NCBI RefSeq assembly: GCF_006094695.1
Contig: NZ_CP035103.1
Span: forward strand, 2,790,001-2,854,000
DNA: 64,000 nucleotides
From: Kocuria rosea
GTDB lineage: Bacteria > Actinomycetota > Actinomycetes > Actinomycetales > Micrococcaceae
Reading direction: 5' to 3'
Shown here: positions 24,191-32,628 of the stretch, one piece after another
Numbering within the stretch: position 1 is the stretch's first letter
Layout: each line of letters starts with the position of its first letter
Made by a program: the position numbers and the translations under genes
The notes under the pieces: model-generated
What the model saw: only the letters and a program-made list of their open reading frames with translations
What the model was told of the DNA's origin: nothing
The model's database searches: none

Positions 24191-25713
24191 GCGCGCAGCC
24201 GCTGGCGCGCTCGGGCTCGCTGACCTTCGCCTTCGTGGTCACCGGCGCGGGCCTCGCCTTCGCCGCCACGCTGGTGGTCTCCAACGCCTCGGGCGCGGCG
24301 GCGGCCGGTCAGTTCTTCCAGGTGGTGGCCGTGCTGGCGATCGCCACCACCCTGTCCACCTTCGGCGCCGACACCGGGCTGGTGCGGGCGGTCCCCGCCC
24401 TCACCGCCCGGGGCCAGGGCGCCGCGGTGGCCGGGGTGCTGCGGATCGCGGCCCGGCCGGTGCTCGTGCTCGCCGCGGGCGTCGCCGCCACCGCGGCCGT
24501 GCTCACGCTCGTGCCCGGGGCCCTGCCCGACGGCGTGGGCCCCGCCGTGCTGCTCGCCGCACCCTTCCTCGTGCTGGGCGCCGTGCTCAACCTCGCCTTC
24601 GGCGCACTGCGCGGGCTGCACCGGGTGCCGACCTTCTCCTTCCTGCAGAACGTGGTGCTGCCCTCGCTGCGGGTGCTCGGCGTCCTCGCCGTCGTCGTCG
24701 CCGGCGGCGGGCTGCTCGCCCTCACGGCGGCGTGGACGGCACCGGTCGCCGTGGTCGCCGTGCTCGCCCTCCTGCTGCTGCGCCGCTGTCTCCGGGACCT
24801 GCGCGACCGGCCCGGGGCCGCTCCCCCGCCGGAGCCGGACCAGCAGCGGCGGGCGTTCTGGTCCTTCTCCTCCGCCCGCGGCGTGACCGCCTTCGTCGAG
24901 GCGCTGCTCGAGTGGCTCGACGTGCTGCTCGTGGCCGCGTTCCTGGGCCCCGCCGCGGCGGGCGTCTACGGCGTGGTCAACCGGTGCATCCGGGTGGGCG
25001 CCATGCTCGACCACACCGCGCGCATGGTCACCGGCCCGTCCATCAGCGCCGCGCTGGCGGTCGACGACCTCGCCACCGCCCGCTCCGTGTTCACCCGCAC
25101 CACCGCCGTGCTCGTGGCCGGCGCCTGGCCCTTCTACCTCACCCTGCTGCTGTTCGGGCCGGTGGTCCTGTCCTTCTTCGGCGAGGGCTTCGAGTCCGGC
25201 TACCCCGCGATGCTCGTCATCGCCACCGCCATGCTCCTGGCCGTCTCGGCCGGCGGCGTGCAGTCCCTGCTGCTGATGGCCGGGCGCAGCCGGTGGCAGC
25301 TGATGAACAAGTCCGCGGCCCTGGCCGTGGCCGTGGCCCTGAACCTGTGGCTGATCCCGCAGTGGGGCCTCGTGGGAGCCGCCACGGCGTGGGCGGCGTC
25401 GGTGCTCACCGACACGGGGCTGGCCCTGTTCCAGTCCGTGCGGCTGCTCGGCATCGCCCCGCGCTGGTCCGTGGTCGGCGCCATCGCCGCGGCCGCGGCC
25501 GTGCTCACGGGCGGGGGCGGGCTGGCCGTCCGCGCCCTGCTCGGCACCACCACCACCGGCCTGCTCGTCCACCTCGCGCTGACCGGCCTGCTCGTGGCCG
25601 GCGCCGGGGCGGTCCTCGTGCTCCGCGGCCGCGCCGCCGTCCGGGGGACGGACGCCGAGGCGTGTGGTCCGAAGAGACCACGGGATCACCGGGTCCTGCT
25701 GTGGTCCCGATGA
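24187..25713 (+). CDS. Wzx/MOP-superfamily polysaccharide flippase
   Basis: A 508-aa protein starting at GTG 24187 in a 4-bp overlap with the polymerase gene. It has about 14 hydrophobic segments in the two-bundle arrangement of the MATE/MOP flippases: SLTFAFVVTGAGLAFAATLVVS (helix 1), FSSARGVTAFVEALLEWLDVLLVAAFLG (start of the second bundle) and FYLTLLLFGPVVLSFFGEGFESGYPAMLVI (a loop typical of Wzx). It flips lipid-linked repeat units outward. The C-terminal end (GPKRPRDHRVLLWSR) is polar. Confidence 0.9.
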   Translation: MSAQPLARSGSLTFAFVVTGAGLAFAATLVVSNASGAAAAGQFFQVVAVLAIATTLSTFGADTGLVRAVPALTARGQGAAVAGVLRIAARPVLVLAAGVAATAAVLTLVPGALPDGVGPAVLLAAPFLVLGAVLNLAFGALRGLHRVPTFSFLQNVVLPSLRVLGVLAVVVAGGGLLALTAAWTAPVAVVAVLALLLLRRCLRDLRDRPGAAPPPEPDQQRRAFWSFSSARGVTAFVEALLEWLDVLLVAAFLGPAAAGVYGVVNRCIRVGAMLDHTARMVTGPSISAALAVDDLATARSVFTRTTAVLVAGAWPFYLTLLLFGPVVLSFFGEGFESGYPAMLVIATAMLLAVSAGGVQSLLLMAGRSRWQLMNKSAALAVAVALNLWLIPQWGLVGAATAWAASVLTDTGLALFQSVRLLGIAPRWSVVGAIAAAAAVLTGGGGLAVRALLGTTTTGLLVHLALTGLLVAGAGAVLVLRGRAAVRGTDAEACGPKRPRDHRVLLWSR

Positions 25714-25753
25714 GTTTGCATCTGTAACATTTCAATCGATCGACATCGGAATC
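25714..25753. promoter_or_regulatory. Two-block motif, copy 2 (GTTTGCATCTG / GACATCGGAATC)
   Basis: GTTTGCATCTGTAAC followed, 28 nt start to start, by GACATCGGAATC in a short AT-rich island between the flippase and chain-length genes. It matches copy 1 at 16077-16120. It probably marks a second promoter or operator within the island. Confidence 0.55.
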
Positions 25754-25883
25754 AGGACGCGGCCGGCCGGGCTGGACCCGGCAGCGCTTCCCGGGGCCGG
25801 GGTCGGCGATCCGCCGGGGGGCGGACGCCGGGCGCGGCTGCTCCATCCGAGACGACCCGCGATCCACCAGGGGGGAAATCCAC

Positions 25884-27245
25884 ATGAGTGAGACTCTGAA
25901 CACCATCGGCGCCGAACGGCGCCGAACCCAGGACGACACCGTCCGGGCCCGGCCGAACCGGCCGGAGCCGGCGGACCCGACGCCCGCGTGGCGCCGCGTC
26001 CTGCACCGGTGGCCCACGATCCTCAGCACCTGGCTCGTCGTGCTGGCCGCCGCCCTCGTGGCGGGCCTGCTGTGGCCGCCGACCTACCAGGCGACCGCCT
26101 CGATGACCGTCACGCCGAGCGCGGTGAACCCGCTCACCGGCGACTCCGGCTTCGAGGAGGTCGAGATGCAGACGGAGATGGCCACGATGGCCTCGCAGCG
26201 CATCACCCTGCGGGCCGCCGCCCTGCTGCAGGACGTCCCCGTCGAGGAGGCCGACCCCGCGCTGGCCGAGGACCTGCTCGAGCGGCTCTCGACCACCGCC
26301 CCGGACGACACCCAGGTGCTCCGCGTGACAGTGACCGGCGACGACCCGAACCAGGCCGCCGAGCGCGCCAACGCCCTGGCCACCGCCTACCTCGCCGACC
26401 GCGGGGAGGACGTGCAGACCACCGCCGACGACACGCTGAAGCGCATCGACGAGTCCATCGCCGGCCTCGAGCGCAGCGACGACGACTCCTCCAGCCTGCG
26501 GCAGCTGCGCGAGCAGCGCACCGCCCTCGCCCTCATCGCCCCGACGCCGGGCCGCGTGATCAGCGAGGCCACGCCGCCGCAGGAGCCCTCCTCGGCCGGC
26601 ATCCCGCTCTTCGTGGCCGGCGGCGTGGTGGGCGGCCTGGTCCTCGGCGCCCTCGCCGGGGCGTTCCGGGAGCGCGCCGACCGCAGCGTGCGCCGGCCCG
26701 ACCGGCTCGCCGACGGGACCGGTTCGCCCGCCGTGGTGCTGAACTCCGTGGACGACGAGGACGGCGCACTCGAGCTGCTGCGCCGGCTCTCCCAGGACGA
26801 GGACCGCGCGGTGCCGCGGCCCGGCTCCCGGATCGCCGTGCACTCGGCCCTGCCCGGACAGGCCACCGTGGTCGTCCAGGCCCTGGACGCCGTCGTCTCC
26901 TCGTGGGGCGGCACCGTGGAGGTCGTGGACACCCGCACCCTCACGGACGCCGTGGGCCCGCTGGGCGACACCGACTGGCTGGGCATGGACGACACCACGC
27001 CCTCGCTGCTCGTGGCCACGGTCCCGCCCCGCGCGGGTGCCGCCGAGCTCGCCGCCCTGACCGACCGGGTGGACGGCGTGGTTCTGGCCGTGGAGCCCCG
27101 GGGCCGGCTGCGCCGGTTCCAGGAGCGCTTCGAGCGGCTCAGCGGCCGCGGCGCCGCCGTGGTCCCCGCGTTCGTGGTGCAGCGCCAGGTGCGCCCGGGC
27201 ACGGACGCCGCGCCGGCCCGGGACGCCGCGCCGCAGCACCGCTGA
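25884..27245 (+). CDS. Wzz-like chain-length determinant, degenerate BY-kinase half
   Basis: 453 aa. ATG 25884 has GGGGGG 8 nt upstream. After a polar N-terminal ~45 residues, helix TILSTWLVVLAAALVAGLLW starts the Wzz domain (YQATASMTVTPS, then a periplasmic helical part to ~205). The second helix AGIPLFVAGGVVGGLVLGALAGAF at ~235-258 closes it. The cytoplasmic C-terminal ~190 residues look like a P-loop fold (SRIAVHSALPGQATVVVQALDAVVSSWGGTVEVVD) but have no GxxxxGKS Walker A and no Tyr-rich tail. So it resembles a bacterial tyrosine kinase that has lost catalysis. Sets polymer length; separated from the flippase by 170 bp with its own putative control motif. Confidence 0.82.
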   Translation: MSETLNTIGAERRRTQDDTVRARPNRPEPADPTPAWRRVLHRWPTILSTWLVVLAAALVAGLLWPPTYQATASMTVTPSAVNPLTGDSGFEEVEMQTEMATMASQRITLRAAALLQDVPVEEADPALAEDLLERLSTTAPDDTQVLRVTVTGDDPNQAAERANALATAYLADRGEDVQTTADDTLKRIDESIAGLERSDDDSSSLRQLREQRTALALIAPTPGRVISEATPPQEPSSAGIPLFVAGGVVGGLVLGALAGAFRERADRSVRRPDRLADGTGSPAVVLNSVDDEDGALELLRRLSQDEDRAVPRPGSRIAVHSALPGQATVVVQALDAVVSSWGGTVEVVDTRTLTDAVGPLGDTDWLGMDDTTPSLLVATVPPRAGAAELAALTDRVDGVVLAVEPRGRLRRFQERFERLSGRGAAVVPAFVVQRQVRPGTDAAPARDAAPQHR

Positions 27246-27250
27246 TCGTC

Positions 27251-27300
27251 CGCCGGCGCCGCCTGAACCCGGGAGGTCAGGTCAGATCCAGGCGCCGGCG
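27251..27300. terminator. Hairpin between Wzz-like gene and ispE
   Basis: CGCCGGCGCC (27251-27260) pairs perfectly with GGCGCCGGCG (27291-27300). A smaller CCTGA/TCAGG stem lies in the loop. There is no T-tract. It lies between convergent genes at the right edge of the accessory island. Confidence 0.5.
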
Positions 27301-27315
27301 GCCGGAGGCCAGGGG

Positions 27316-28263
27316 TCAGGGAGCCCGCACCGCGAGAGCGGGCGCTCCCTGGCCCCTGAGCACGTCCGCGAGGTCCTCGGCCGCGGCGGCGTCCGCCACC
27401 AGGTGCGCCACCGTGGGCCCGGACCCGGACACGAAGCTCGCCAGGGCGCCGGCGGCCGCGCCCGCGGCCAGCACCGGCCCCAGCTGCGGCGCGAGGGACA
27501 GGGCCGCGGCCTGCAGGTCGTTGGCCAGCAGCGGGGCCAGCTCACCGGCCGCCCCGGCGCCCAGGACCGCCTCGAGGTCGCCCGGCAGCCGCGGCGCCGG
27601 GACGTCCTGATCCGCGCGCAGCCGGTCCAGCTCCGCGTAGACGGCGGGCGTCGACAGGCCCGCCTCGGCCGCCACCAGCACCAGGTGCAGCGTCGCCCCG
27701 ACCGCCACCGGGCGCAGCCGGGATCCCGTCCCGGTGCCGACCGCGGCCCCGCCCGTCAGCGCGAACGGCACGTCGGCGCCGAGACCGGCCGCGAGCTCCA
27801 GCAGCGCGTCGTCGTCGAGCTCGGGCTCCCCCGAGACGCGGGCGGCGAGCCGGTTCACGGCGACCAGGGCCGCCGCGGCGTCCGCGGAGCCCCCGCCCAT
27901 GCCGCCGGCCACGGGCACGGCCTTGTCGAGCTGCAGGTGCAGCCCGCCCGCCAGGGGCGGGAAGCGGGCGAGCACGGCCTCGGCGGCCCGGACGGCCAGG
28001 TTGGACCCGTCGGTGGGCACGGCGTCCAGGGAGAACGTCCCGCGGTCGAGCTGCTGGGCCACGAGCGAGCCCGGGACCGCCGCCACGCCCACGGTGGTGC
28101 CGGCACCCCGGGTCAGCGTGGCCGTCACGGTCTCCCCCGTGCTCACCGCGCAGTACAGGCTCGCGACGTCGTGGTAGCCGTCCGGGCGCGGCGGGCCCGC
28201 AGCGAAGAACAGGTTGACCTTGCCGGGCGCGCCGGCGCGCTCCGTGAGCAGCACCGCGGTCAT
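27316..28263 (-). CDS. ispE: 4-diphosphocytidyl-2-C-methyl-D-erythritol kinase
   Basis: A 315-aa GHMP kinase of the MEP isoprenoid pathway, phosphorylating CDP-ME at the 2-OH. It shows the N-terminal APGKVNLFF, the ATP-binding [17 protein letters not shown] loop, and the C-terminal [13 protein letters not shown] motif. ATG 28263 overlaps the rsmA stop by ATGA. rsmA-ispE is a conserved actinobacterial pair. Confidence 0.97.
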   Translation of the reverse strand: MTAVLLTERAGAPGKVNLFFAAGPPRPDGYHDVASLYCAVSTGETVTATLTRGAGTTVGVAAVPGSLVAQQLDRGTFSLDAVPTDGSNLAVRAAEAVLARFPPLAGGLHLQLDKAVPVAGGMGGGSADAAAALVAVNRLAARVSGEPELDDDALLELAAGLGADVPFALTGGAAVGTGTGSRLRPVAVGATLHLVLVAAEAGLSTPAVYAELDRLRADQDVPAPRLPGDLEAVLGAGAAGELAPLLANDLQAAALSLAPQLGPVLAAGAAAGALASFVSGSGPTVAHLVADAAAAEDLADVLRGQGAPALAVRAP

Positions 28264-29162
28264 GCCCCGCGCACCCCGGCGGTCAGGCCCGCGGCGGCGC
28301 CGGCCCGCGCGATCCGGGCGAACTCGTGGACGTCCAGCTTCTCCCCGCGCTCCCCGGGGTCGATCCCGGCGGCCTCGAGGATCTCGCCGGCCGCCGCGGC
28401 GGAGCCCGCCCAGCCGGCGAGGGCGGCCCGCAGGGTCTTGCGCCGCTGGGCAAAGGCGGCGTCCACCGCGGCGAAGACCAGCTCCCGGTCCACGTCCGCC
28501 ACCGGCTGCTCGCGGCGGACGAAGCGCACCAGCCCCGAGGCGATCTTCGGCGCCGGCCAGAACACGTTCTTCCCGATCGTCCCGGCCTTGGTGACCTCCG
28601 CGTACCAGGAGGCCTTGACCGACGGCACCCCGTACACCTTGGAGCCCGGCGCCGCGGCCAGCCGGTCCGCGACCTCCTCCTGCACCATGACCAGCCCGCG
28701 GCGGATCGAGGGGAAGCGGGCCAGCAGGTGCAGCAGCACCGGGACGGCCACGTTGTAGGGCAGGTTCGCCACCAGGGCGGTCGGCTCGGCGGGCAGCTCC
28801 TGCACGCGCATGGCGTCCTGCTCGAGCACGGTCAGCCGTCCGGCCCGCTCGGGGCGCAGCCGCTCCACGGTGTGCGGCAGCTGCGCCGCCAGCGGGGGGT
28901 CGATCTCCACCGCCACGACCTGCTCGGCGGCGTCCAGCAGCCCCAGGGTCAGCGAGCCGAGGCCAGGTCCCACCTCGAGCACCGTCTCGTGCTCCCCCAG
29001 CCGCGCGGCGGCGATGATCCGCCGGATCGTGTTGGGGTCGATCACGAAGTTCTGCCCCAGCGTCTTGGTCGGCCGGATCCCGAGCTGCTCGGCGAGCGCC
29101 CGGATCTCCGCGGGCCCCAGCAGGGCGCGGGCGGCGGGCTCTGGCGCGGTGGATTCTGTCAC
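28260..29162 (-). CDS. rsmA: 16S rRNA dimethyladenosine transferase
   Basis: A 300-aa methyltransferase that dimethylates A1518/A1519 of 16S rRNA (E. coli numbering). It has the N-terminal [20 protein letters not shown] motif [10 protein letters not shown], and catalytic [14 protein letters not shown] 29162 is chosen because a TACGAT box sits exactly 6 nt upstream (29169-29174, minus strand), which fits a leaderless message. A longer frame up to 29267 would run into the palindromic element D. In many actinobacteria rpfB lies between tatD and rsmA; here a nuclease-like gene takes that place. Confidence 0.96.
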   Translation of the reverse strand: MTESTAPEPAARALLGPAEIRALAEQLGIRPTKTLGQNFVIDPNTIRRIIAAARLGEHETVLEVGPGLGSLTLGLLDAAEQVVAVEIDPPLAAQLPHTVERLRPERAGRLTVLEQDAMRVQELPAEPTALVANLPYNVAVPVLLHLLARFPSIRRGLVMVQEEVADRLAAAPGSKVYGVPSVKASWYAEVTKAGTIGKNVFWPAPKIASGLVRFVRREQPVADVDRELVFAAVDAAFAQRRKTLRAALAGWAGSAAAAGEILEAAGIDPGERGEKLDVHEFARIARAGAAAGLTAGVRGA

Positions 29163-29168
29163 CGCCCC

Positions 29169-29174
29169 ATCGTA
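29169..29174 (-). promoter_or_regulatory. Putative -10 of leaderless rsmA mRNA
   Basis: TACGAT on the minus strand ends 6 nt before GTG 29162; no ribosome site is present. Element D begins about 25 bp further upstream, near where a -35 would lie. Confidence 0.5.
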
Positions 29175-29190
29175 TCGGCCCGGTGCCCTG

Positions 29191-29315
29191 GCACCCCTCG
29201 CCCCCCTCGCCGCCGAGCCCCCACATTCCGGCCTCCCTCGCCGCCGAGCCCCCCACTGCGGTCGCATATCCCCAGAGGAATGCTGGGGACATGCGACCGC
29301 AGTGGGGGCTCGGCG
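29191..29315 (-). repeat. Palindromic element D with 31-bp units on its left
   Basis: Left arm CGCCGAGC...ATCCCCAG (29242-29275) pairs with CTGGGGAC...CTCGGCG (29283-29315), about 32 bp with one bulged C and one mismatch. The core follows TCGCAnnTCCCC and its mirror. Unit CTCGCCGCCGAGCCCC occurs at 29206 and 29237, a 31-bp period, on the outer (rsmA) side. The element is therefore inverted relative to element B at 30.4 kb. Confidence 0.88.
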
Positions 29316-29425
29316 AGCACCGCATTCGCACTCCCCATTTCCCTGCGGCGCGGTCCCTCCGGATTGTTGTTCCCCGTGGCGGCGGCACCGGCCCGCCCGG
29401 CCGGCGCCGGACCTATCACGGAGTC

Positions 29426-30322
29426 ATGACCGAGCCCATGAGCCTCCACCAGCTGCACGACACCGGCCTCAGCGGCCGAGGGATCCGGCGCCGCCTCCGC
29501 GACGGAGATCTCCACCGGGTCCACCCTGGCTACTTCACGGCGTCGGACGCCTATCTGCGACTTAGACCCGAGGAGCAGGCGCTGCTCCGGCACCGGGCGC
29601 TCAGCCGGGCTGCCTCCGTGCCGCCGATCTTCTGTCTCGCCTCGGCGGCCCTGGTGCACGGCCTGGATCTTCGGCGCGTCCCGGCCCGTCTGCACACGCT
29701 CACCCGGCCGGGGCAGGGAACCCACAACGGATACGCCGGCATCGTGAGGCACCAGGAGCCCCTGCCGGCGTCCGACATCGTCACTGTCGGCGGGCTGCGC
29801 GCGACCACAGGTGAACGAACTCTGCTGGACTGCGCCCGCCTGCTGCCTTTCACGGACGCCGTGGTCCTGGCAGACCAGGCGCACTGTTTCGGTCTCACGC
29901 GGGCCCGGTTGGAGCAACGACTACCGGAGTGGGCCGGCCGACGCGGCGTGCGCAGAGCTCGGCGCGTGCTCGCCGCCATGGACACGCGCTCTGAATCCGT
30001 GGGTGAGACCCTTACCCGCCTCATGCTGGCGGAGTCCGTCCTGCCGGCGCCGGAGCTGCAGTGGGTGATCGTGGGCCGGACGGGGACCTACCGGGCCGAC
30101 TTCGCGTGGCCCGAGCAGTGGCTGGTGCTCGAGTTCGACGGCGAGAGCAAGTACAGCGACTCCGCGGCCACGGTGATCCGCAACGAACGGCGGCGCGAGG
30201 TCGAGATCCAAGAGCTCGGGTGGACCGTCATCCGGGTCGGTTGGCACGACGTCGTCCGTACCCCGGCCGCGACCGTCGACCGGATCTCGGCCGCACTGCG
30301 CCGCACGGCAACGCCCCGCTGA
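29426..30322 (+). CDS. AbiEi-like winged-helix + DUF559/Vsr-like nuclease-fold protein
   Basis: 298 aa. ATG 29426 is preferred over upstream in-frame starts that lie within element D; TATCAC sits 6 nt before it. The N-terminal ~45 residues (MSLHQLHDTGLSGRGIRRRLRDGDLHRVHPGYF) resemble the winged helix of AbiEi-type antitoxin-domain proteins. The C-terminal ~110 residues resemble DUF559/Vsr: YRADFAWPEQWLVLEFDGESKY, RNERRREVEIQELGWTVIRVGWHDV, with D and E positioned like a PD-(D/E)xK core. Such two-domain proteins are common, and functionally undescribed, in Micrococcales; no partner toxin gene is next to it. GC at the start is somewhat lower than the neighbours. It is framed by inverted palindromic arrays D and B. 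Confidence 0.75.
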   Translation: MTEPMSLHQLHDTGLSGRGIRRRLRDGDLHRVHPGYFTASDAYLRLRPEEQALLRHRALSRAASVPPIFCLASAALVHGLDLRRVPARLHTLTRPGQGTHNGYAGIVRHQEPLPASDIVTVGGLRATTGERTLLDCARLLPFTDAVVLADQAHCFGLTRARLEQRLPEWAGRRGVRRARRVLAAMDTRSESVGETLTRLMLAESVLPAPELQWVIVGRTGTYRADFAWPEQWLVLEFDGESKYSDSAATVIRNERRREVEIQELGWTVIRVGWHDVVRTPAATVDRISAALRRTATPR

Positions 30323-30370
30323 CCCAGGCTCCATCCCTCCCGGCCCGCCGCGTACCCGCCACTGGCCCGC

Positions 30371-30480
30371 CGAGTCCCCAAAGTGCTCGCATTTCCCCAG
30401 AGAGTTTCTGGGGAAATGCGAGCACTTTGGGGACTCGCCGCGTGAAGGGGCCAAGGTGTGGGGACTCGGCGGGGCGGGGA
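30371..30480 (+). repeat. Palindromic element B with 31-bp unit on its right
   Basis: A perfect 31-bp inverted repeat: 30371-30401 (CGAGTCCCCAAAGTGC then TCGCATTTCCCCAGA) against 30407-30437, with a 5-nt loop GAGTT. It is followed by a direct unit: GGGGACTCG at 30429 recurs at 30460, a 31-bp period, ending in GGCGGGGCGGGG as element A does. It fills the space between two convergent genes and could also fold in RNA as a terminator, although no T-tract follows. Confidence 0.93.
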
Positions 30481-30502
30481 GGGGAAACGGGGGCGCCGCG
30501 GG

Positions 30503-31516
30503 TCAGAAGGGGCCGTACACCTCCAAGGTGTTCGCCCAGAGGCGCTCGCACAGCGGCTCGAGTTCCTGCTCGAGGATGTCCGCCATGCCGCGCACGGTGT
30601 AGTTGACCACGTAGCTGGCGTTGGGCCGGCCCCGGTACGGGTGGGGGGTGAGGAACGGCGCGTCGGTCTCGGTGAGCACGAGCTCGGGGCGGGCGGTGCG
30701 CAGCGCGGCCTTGAGGTCGTGGCTGTTCTTGAAGGTGACGGTCCCGGAGAAGGACATGTACCAGCCGTGCTCGTTGCAGGTGCGCGCGAGCTCCTCGTCC
30801 CCGGAGAAGCAGTGGAACACGGTGCGCTCGGGGGCGCCCTCCTCCAGCAGGACGGCGACGACGTCGGCGTGGGCGTCCCGGTCGTGGATCTGCAGCGCCT
30901 TGCCGGTCTCCTGGGCGAAGCGGATGTGCTCCCGGAAGGACCGCTTCTGGTGCTCCCGTCCCTCTCCCTCGGTGCGGTAGTAGTCGAGACCGGTCTCGCC
31001 GAAGGCCCGGACCCGCTCGTGCTCCCCCAGGGAACGGATCGCGGCGAGCGCCTCGTCGAGGGTCCCGGCGGCCGCGAGCTTCGGCGCCTCGTTGGGGTGC
31101 AGCGCCACGGCGGCCAGCACCCGGGGGTCGGCCTCGGCGGCGGCCACGGCGAAGCGGGAGGAGGGGACGTCGCAGCCGACCTGGACGAGCCCGCCCACCC
31201 CGGCGAGGGCGGCGGCGTCCGCGGCGTCCCGGACCGAGACCTGGACCCGGCCGTCCTGCAGGTCGAGGTGGGTGTGGTTGTCGGCCACCGGGTGCGGCAG
31301 CGGCTCCGGGGCGGGCGGGTAGGAGAGGTTGCGGCGGCGCCCGTCGTCGGCCTGGGCGGAACGGCGCCGGGTGCCCTCCCCCGCGGGGACGTCCTCGGGC
31401 ACGGCGTAGTGCTCGGGCTCGTAGGCGGCGGGGGCCGCGCCCGGGGCGGGAGCGGGCCGGGCGGCGGGGTCGGGCCACAGGGAGGCGGCGAGGAGGGTGG
31501 CGTTGGGGTCGGTCAC
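30503..31516 (-). CDS. TatD family metal-dependent hydrolase
   Basis: 337 aa. GTG 31516 has GAGG 8 nt upstream; GTG 31525 is less well placed. After a long ~75-residue Pro/Ala/Arg-rich N-terminal extension, the TIM-barrel motifs appear: DNHTHLDL (metal HxH), FGETGLDYYR, IHDRDAHADV, HCFSGDEEL, ETDAPFLTPHPYRGRPN. These give the complete metal site of TatD/YcfH deoxyribonucleases. The N-terminal extension is not part of the fold and may be disordered. Conserved neighbour of rsmA/ispE in actinobacteria. Confidence 0.93.
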   Translation of the reverse strand: MTDPNATLLAASLWPDPAARPAPAPGAAPAAYEPEHYAVPEDVPAGEGTRRRSAQADDGRRRNLSYPPAPEPLPHPVADNHTHLDLQDGRVQVSVRDAADAAALAGVGGLVQVGCDVPSSRFAVAAAEADPRVLAAVALHPNEAPKLAAAGTLDEALAAIRSLGEHERVRAFGETGLDYYRTEGEGREHQKRSFREHIRFAQETGKALQIHDRDAHADVVAVLLEEGAPERTVFHCFSGDEELARTCNEHGWYMSFSGTVTFKNSHDLKAALRTARPELVLTETDAPFLTPHPYRGRPNASYVVNYTVRGMADILEQELEPLCERLWANTLEVYGPF

Positions 31517-31677
31517 GGGCGGCACCTCAGGAGGTCTCGGGGGAGCGGATCGGGAAATGGGGACGGGACAGCGGACAGGTCAGCGGGCGGGAAACACGCG
31601 GGCACCGACCAATCTACGAGCTGGGCCCGGGCAGACATACTGGGAGCTGCAGACGCGAGCAGGAAGCCGAGGAGCCC

Positions 31678-32628
31678 ATGGAGTCCTTCCCCCAGTACAC
31701 GCAGGCGATCCTGGACCGGATCAACGCGGTGATCGACGGCAAGCCGGAGGCGGCGCGCACGGCCCTGAGCGTGCTGCTGGCCGGCGGGCACCTGCTGGTC
31801 GAGGACGTGCCGGGCGTGGGCAAGACCATGCTGGCGCGCACGCTGGCCACCGCGATCGGCGGGACGGTCTCGCGCGTGCAGTTCACCCCGGACCTGCTGC
31901 CCACGGACATCACGGGCGTGTCGGTGTACGACCAGGCCCGGCGCGAGTTCGAGTTCAAGCCCGGTCCGGTGTTCGCCAACGTGGTGATCGGGGACGAGAT
32001 CAACCGGGCCTCGGCCAAGACGCAGTCCGCGCTGCTCGAGTGCATGGCGGAGGGACAGGTCACGGCGGACGGCACGACCTACCGGCTGTCGACCCCGTTC
32101 ATGGTGGTGGCCACGCAGAACCCTGTGGAGATGGACGGCACGTTCCCGCTGCCGGAGGCGCAGCGGGACCGGTTCACGGCCCGGATCTCGATGGGCTACC
32201 CGGACACCGCGGCGGAGATGACGATGCTCACCGACCACGGCGGCGGCTCCCCGCTGGAGGGCCTGCAGCCGGTGGTCTCCCTCGAGGACGCGGCCCGCCT
32301 GGTGGCGCACGTGCGCGGCATCCACGTCTCGGACGCGGTGCGCGCCTACATCGTGGCGCTGGGCCAGGCCACGCGCTCGCACCCGCAGATCCGGCTGGGC
32401 GCCAGCCCGCGGGCGCTGCTCCAGCTGCAGGCCGCGGCCCGCGCGGAGGCCGCCCTGAGCGGGCGCGAGTACGTGCTGCCCGACGACGTGCGGGCGGTCG
32501 CGGTGCCGGTGCTCGCCCACCGCCTGATCCTGGACCGGCGCGCCGGCACCGACTCCGCGGAGGAGCTGGTGCGGGCGGTGCTGGACGAGGTGCGGGTCCC
32601 GGCCGAGCACACCCCCCGGACCCGATGA
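31678..32628 (+). CDS. MoxR-family AAA+ ATPase
   Basis: 316 aa. ATG 31678 has GAGGAG 3-6 nt upstream. Motifs: Walker A EDVPGVGKTML, the MoxR insert VQFTPDLLPTDITGVSVY, Walker B VVIGDEINRASAKTQSALLE, sensor 1 VVATQNP, and the arginine finger/lid segment FPLPEAQRDRF. MoxR ATPases work as chaperones in operons with DUF58 proteins. The ATGA overlap with the next gene and GTGA overlap with the third show one tightly coupled MoxR-DUF58-transglutaminase operon. Such operons are linked to envelope integrity in the few studied cases. Confidence 0.96.
   Translation: MESFPQYTQAILDRINAVIDGKPEAARTALSVLLAGGHLLVEDVPGVGKTMLARTLATAIGGTVSRVQFTPDLLPTDITGVSVYDQARREFEFKPGPVFANVVIGDEINRASAKTQSALLECMAEGQVTADGTTYRLSTPFMVVATQNPVEMDGTFPLPEAQRDRFTARISMGYPDTAAEMTMLTDHGGGSPLEGLQPVVSLEDAARLVAHVRGIHVSDAVRAYIVALGQATRSHPQIRLGASPRALLQLQAAARAEAALSGREYVLPDDVRAVAVPVLAHRLILDRRAGTDSAEELVRAVLDEVRVPAEHTPRTR

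Noticed and set aside
29183..29425. Longer N-terminus for the nuclease-like protein starting within element D
   Set aside because: The added residues are Pro/Arg/Ser low complexity encoded by the palindrome, while the winged-helix domain starts right after ATG 29426.
30371..30437. Classical Rho-independent terminator
   Set aside because: Stem is far longer than usual and no T-tract follows on either strand. A termination role is possible but the element also occurs between divergent genes, so that cannot be its only function.
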